Assembly: GCF_010993985.1 (NCBI RefSeq)
Contig: NZ_WINH01000010.1
Span: 83,690 to 147,689, forward strand
From: Paraferrimonas sp. SM1919
Lineage (GTDB): Bacteria; Pseudomonadota; Gammaproteobacteria; Enterobacterales; Shewanellaceae
Length of the DNA stretch: 64,000 bases
Reading direction: 5' to 3'
Made by a program: the position numbers and the translations under genes. Below the pieces are notes generated by a model. The model ran no database searches and had not been told where the DNA came from. It saw only the letters and a list, made by a program, of their open reading frames with translations. Shown here in pieces: positions 63,411 to 64,000 of this stretch. Within the stretch, counting starts at the first letter, position 1, and every line of letters begins with the position of its first letter.

Positions 63411-63776
63411 CTAAAGACTAAAAACTAAAAGTACGCCAAAGGTTGTAATCGCTAAGGCACTTGGTGTGCTCCATTTTTTATGTTGCATGCAAAGTTGAGT
63501 TAGCTCTGGATCATTTAATGTTTTAATAAGGTCGATCTGATGATATAGCTGGCCATAGGATGTTCTATTGCCATTTATATTTACAGAGAAGTCATATTCT
63601 TTGGTATCCTTTCCAGGTAGGAATATCCTGTCCTTGCGATACTCCCTTATATCAAGGCTTCTTAAGAAGCTTCTGTGTCTTGTAACCATAATGAATTGGG
63701 CTTTACTAACAAACCTTGAAACATAGAAGTGCACTATTAAGCTGATAATTAAGCAAATCAAAAAGAATATAGTCAC
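63411..63776 (-). CDS. Small hypothetical membrane protein
   Basis: This 121-residue protein has an N-terminal membrane segment (FFLICLIISLIVHFYVS) and a C-terminal one (SALAITTFGVLLVFSL), with a charged middle part. The start is GTG 63776, preceded by AGGAAAA at seven bases. No family is recognised. It sits alone between mobile-element debris and the window edge. Confidence 0.6.
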   Translation of the reverse strand: MTIFFLICLIISLIVHFYVSRFVSKAQFIMVTRHRSFLRSLDIREYRKDRIFLPGKDTKEYDFSVNINGNRTSYGQLYHQIDLIKTLNDPELTQLCMQHKKWSTPSALAITTFGVLLVFSL

Positions 63777-64000
63777 ACGATTTTCCTAATAAATACTTTT
63801 TCAAGCATCTTAATCAGGATTTCATTACCATGCAATGTTCCAAATCAAAGTGGCAATGTATGCTAGGAAGGCGTTTATAAAGTTAACTATGTTTGGCAAC
63901 ATTAATTTTTACTAGGCTCCTAATGTAGTGGCATAGTTAATTTGGCCACCTGATTAGAGGTGTTAAAATACACCTCATAGCATAACAGGTGACACTATGA
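63777..64000. other. Possible left end of an insertion sequence at window edge
   Basis: The last 100 bases contain an inverted repeat GAGGTGT / ACACCTC (63957-63963 and 63970-63976) and then AGGTGACACT followed by an ATG at 63997, the layout of promoter and transposase start at the left end of many IS3-type elements. The gene itself lies outside. Only the layout supports this; the terminal repeat cannot be confirmed. Confidence 0.3.

Overview
The window looks like a chromosomal segment of a marine gammaproteobacterium, most probably Shewanella or a close relative in Alteromonadales. The strongest pointers are an uninterrupted deoC-deoA-deoB-deoD operon next to a Tsx/OmpK-type nucleoside porin, then divergent serB and a YtjB-family gene; a MaoP/DUF413 gene; many outer-membrane lipoproteins; and a moderate GC content. 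This placement rests on gene order and protein families recalled from memory, not on a search.

Region 1 (1-24 kb) handles beta-glucosides. The 3' end of bcsC (cellulose export porin) faces a LacI regulator that ends a bgl operon (GH1 beta-glucosidase, GPH symporter, LacI). Divergently transcribed are a GluP/FucP sugar permease, two GH3 beta-glucosidase lipoproteins, and an exported ADP-ribosylglycohydrolase-like protein. A large TonB-dependent receptor follows, then a compact set of flavin-dependent tryptophan-halogenase-like protein, SapC-family protein, JmjC-like cupin, second halogenase, DUF6445 protein and a TauE/SafE permease. Near-identical LacI-type operators lie in the bgl divergent promoter and in front of the receptor, so receptor, enzymes and permeases are probably one regulon. 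An outer-membrane barrel and a lipoprotein follow.

Region 2 (25-36.6 kb) is mostly core: nucleoside porin, deo operon, serB, ytjB-like gene. After it come a DUF4382 lipoprotein, two unrecognised membrane/lipoprotein genes, a decayed FG-GAP/secreted-protein remnant, and maoP.

Region 3 (36.9-53 kb) looks like a polysaccharide-degradation island: a PL8 chondroitin-lyase-like enzyme, an S1 sulfatase lipoprotein, a GH29 alpha-L-fucosidase, a heparinase II/III-type lyase with a C-terminal discoidin-like domain, and a 1506-residue lipoprotein with thrombospondin type 3 repeats, a LamG domain and a PL12-like lyase. The combination suggests attack on a sulfated, fucose-bearing uronic-acid polysaccharide, for example fucosylated chondroitin or a similar marine glycan; that substrate is inference. 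A DEDDh exonuclease, a small secreted protein and a 2OG-Fe(II) oxygenase sit inside it. No TonB receptor or unsaturated-uronide hydrolase is visible here, so uptake must be encoded elsewhere.

Region 4 (53-64 kb) is accessory: a YkgJ/DUF6172 pair, a lipoprotein metalloprotease with an unusual zinc motif, a GAF-GGDEF cyclase, a giant PKD-repeat lipoprotein, and a secreted subtilisin. It then runs into a graveyard of mobile DNA (REP-like palindrome, IS4-type transposase tail, frameshifted phage tail tape-measure start) and possibly the left end of an insertion sequence at the window edge. I saw no tRNA, rRNA or CRISPR array.
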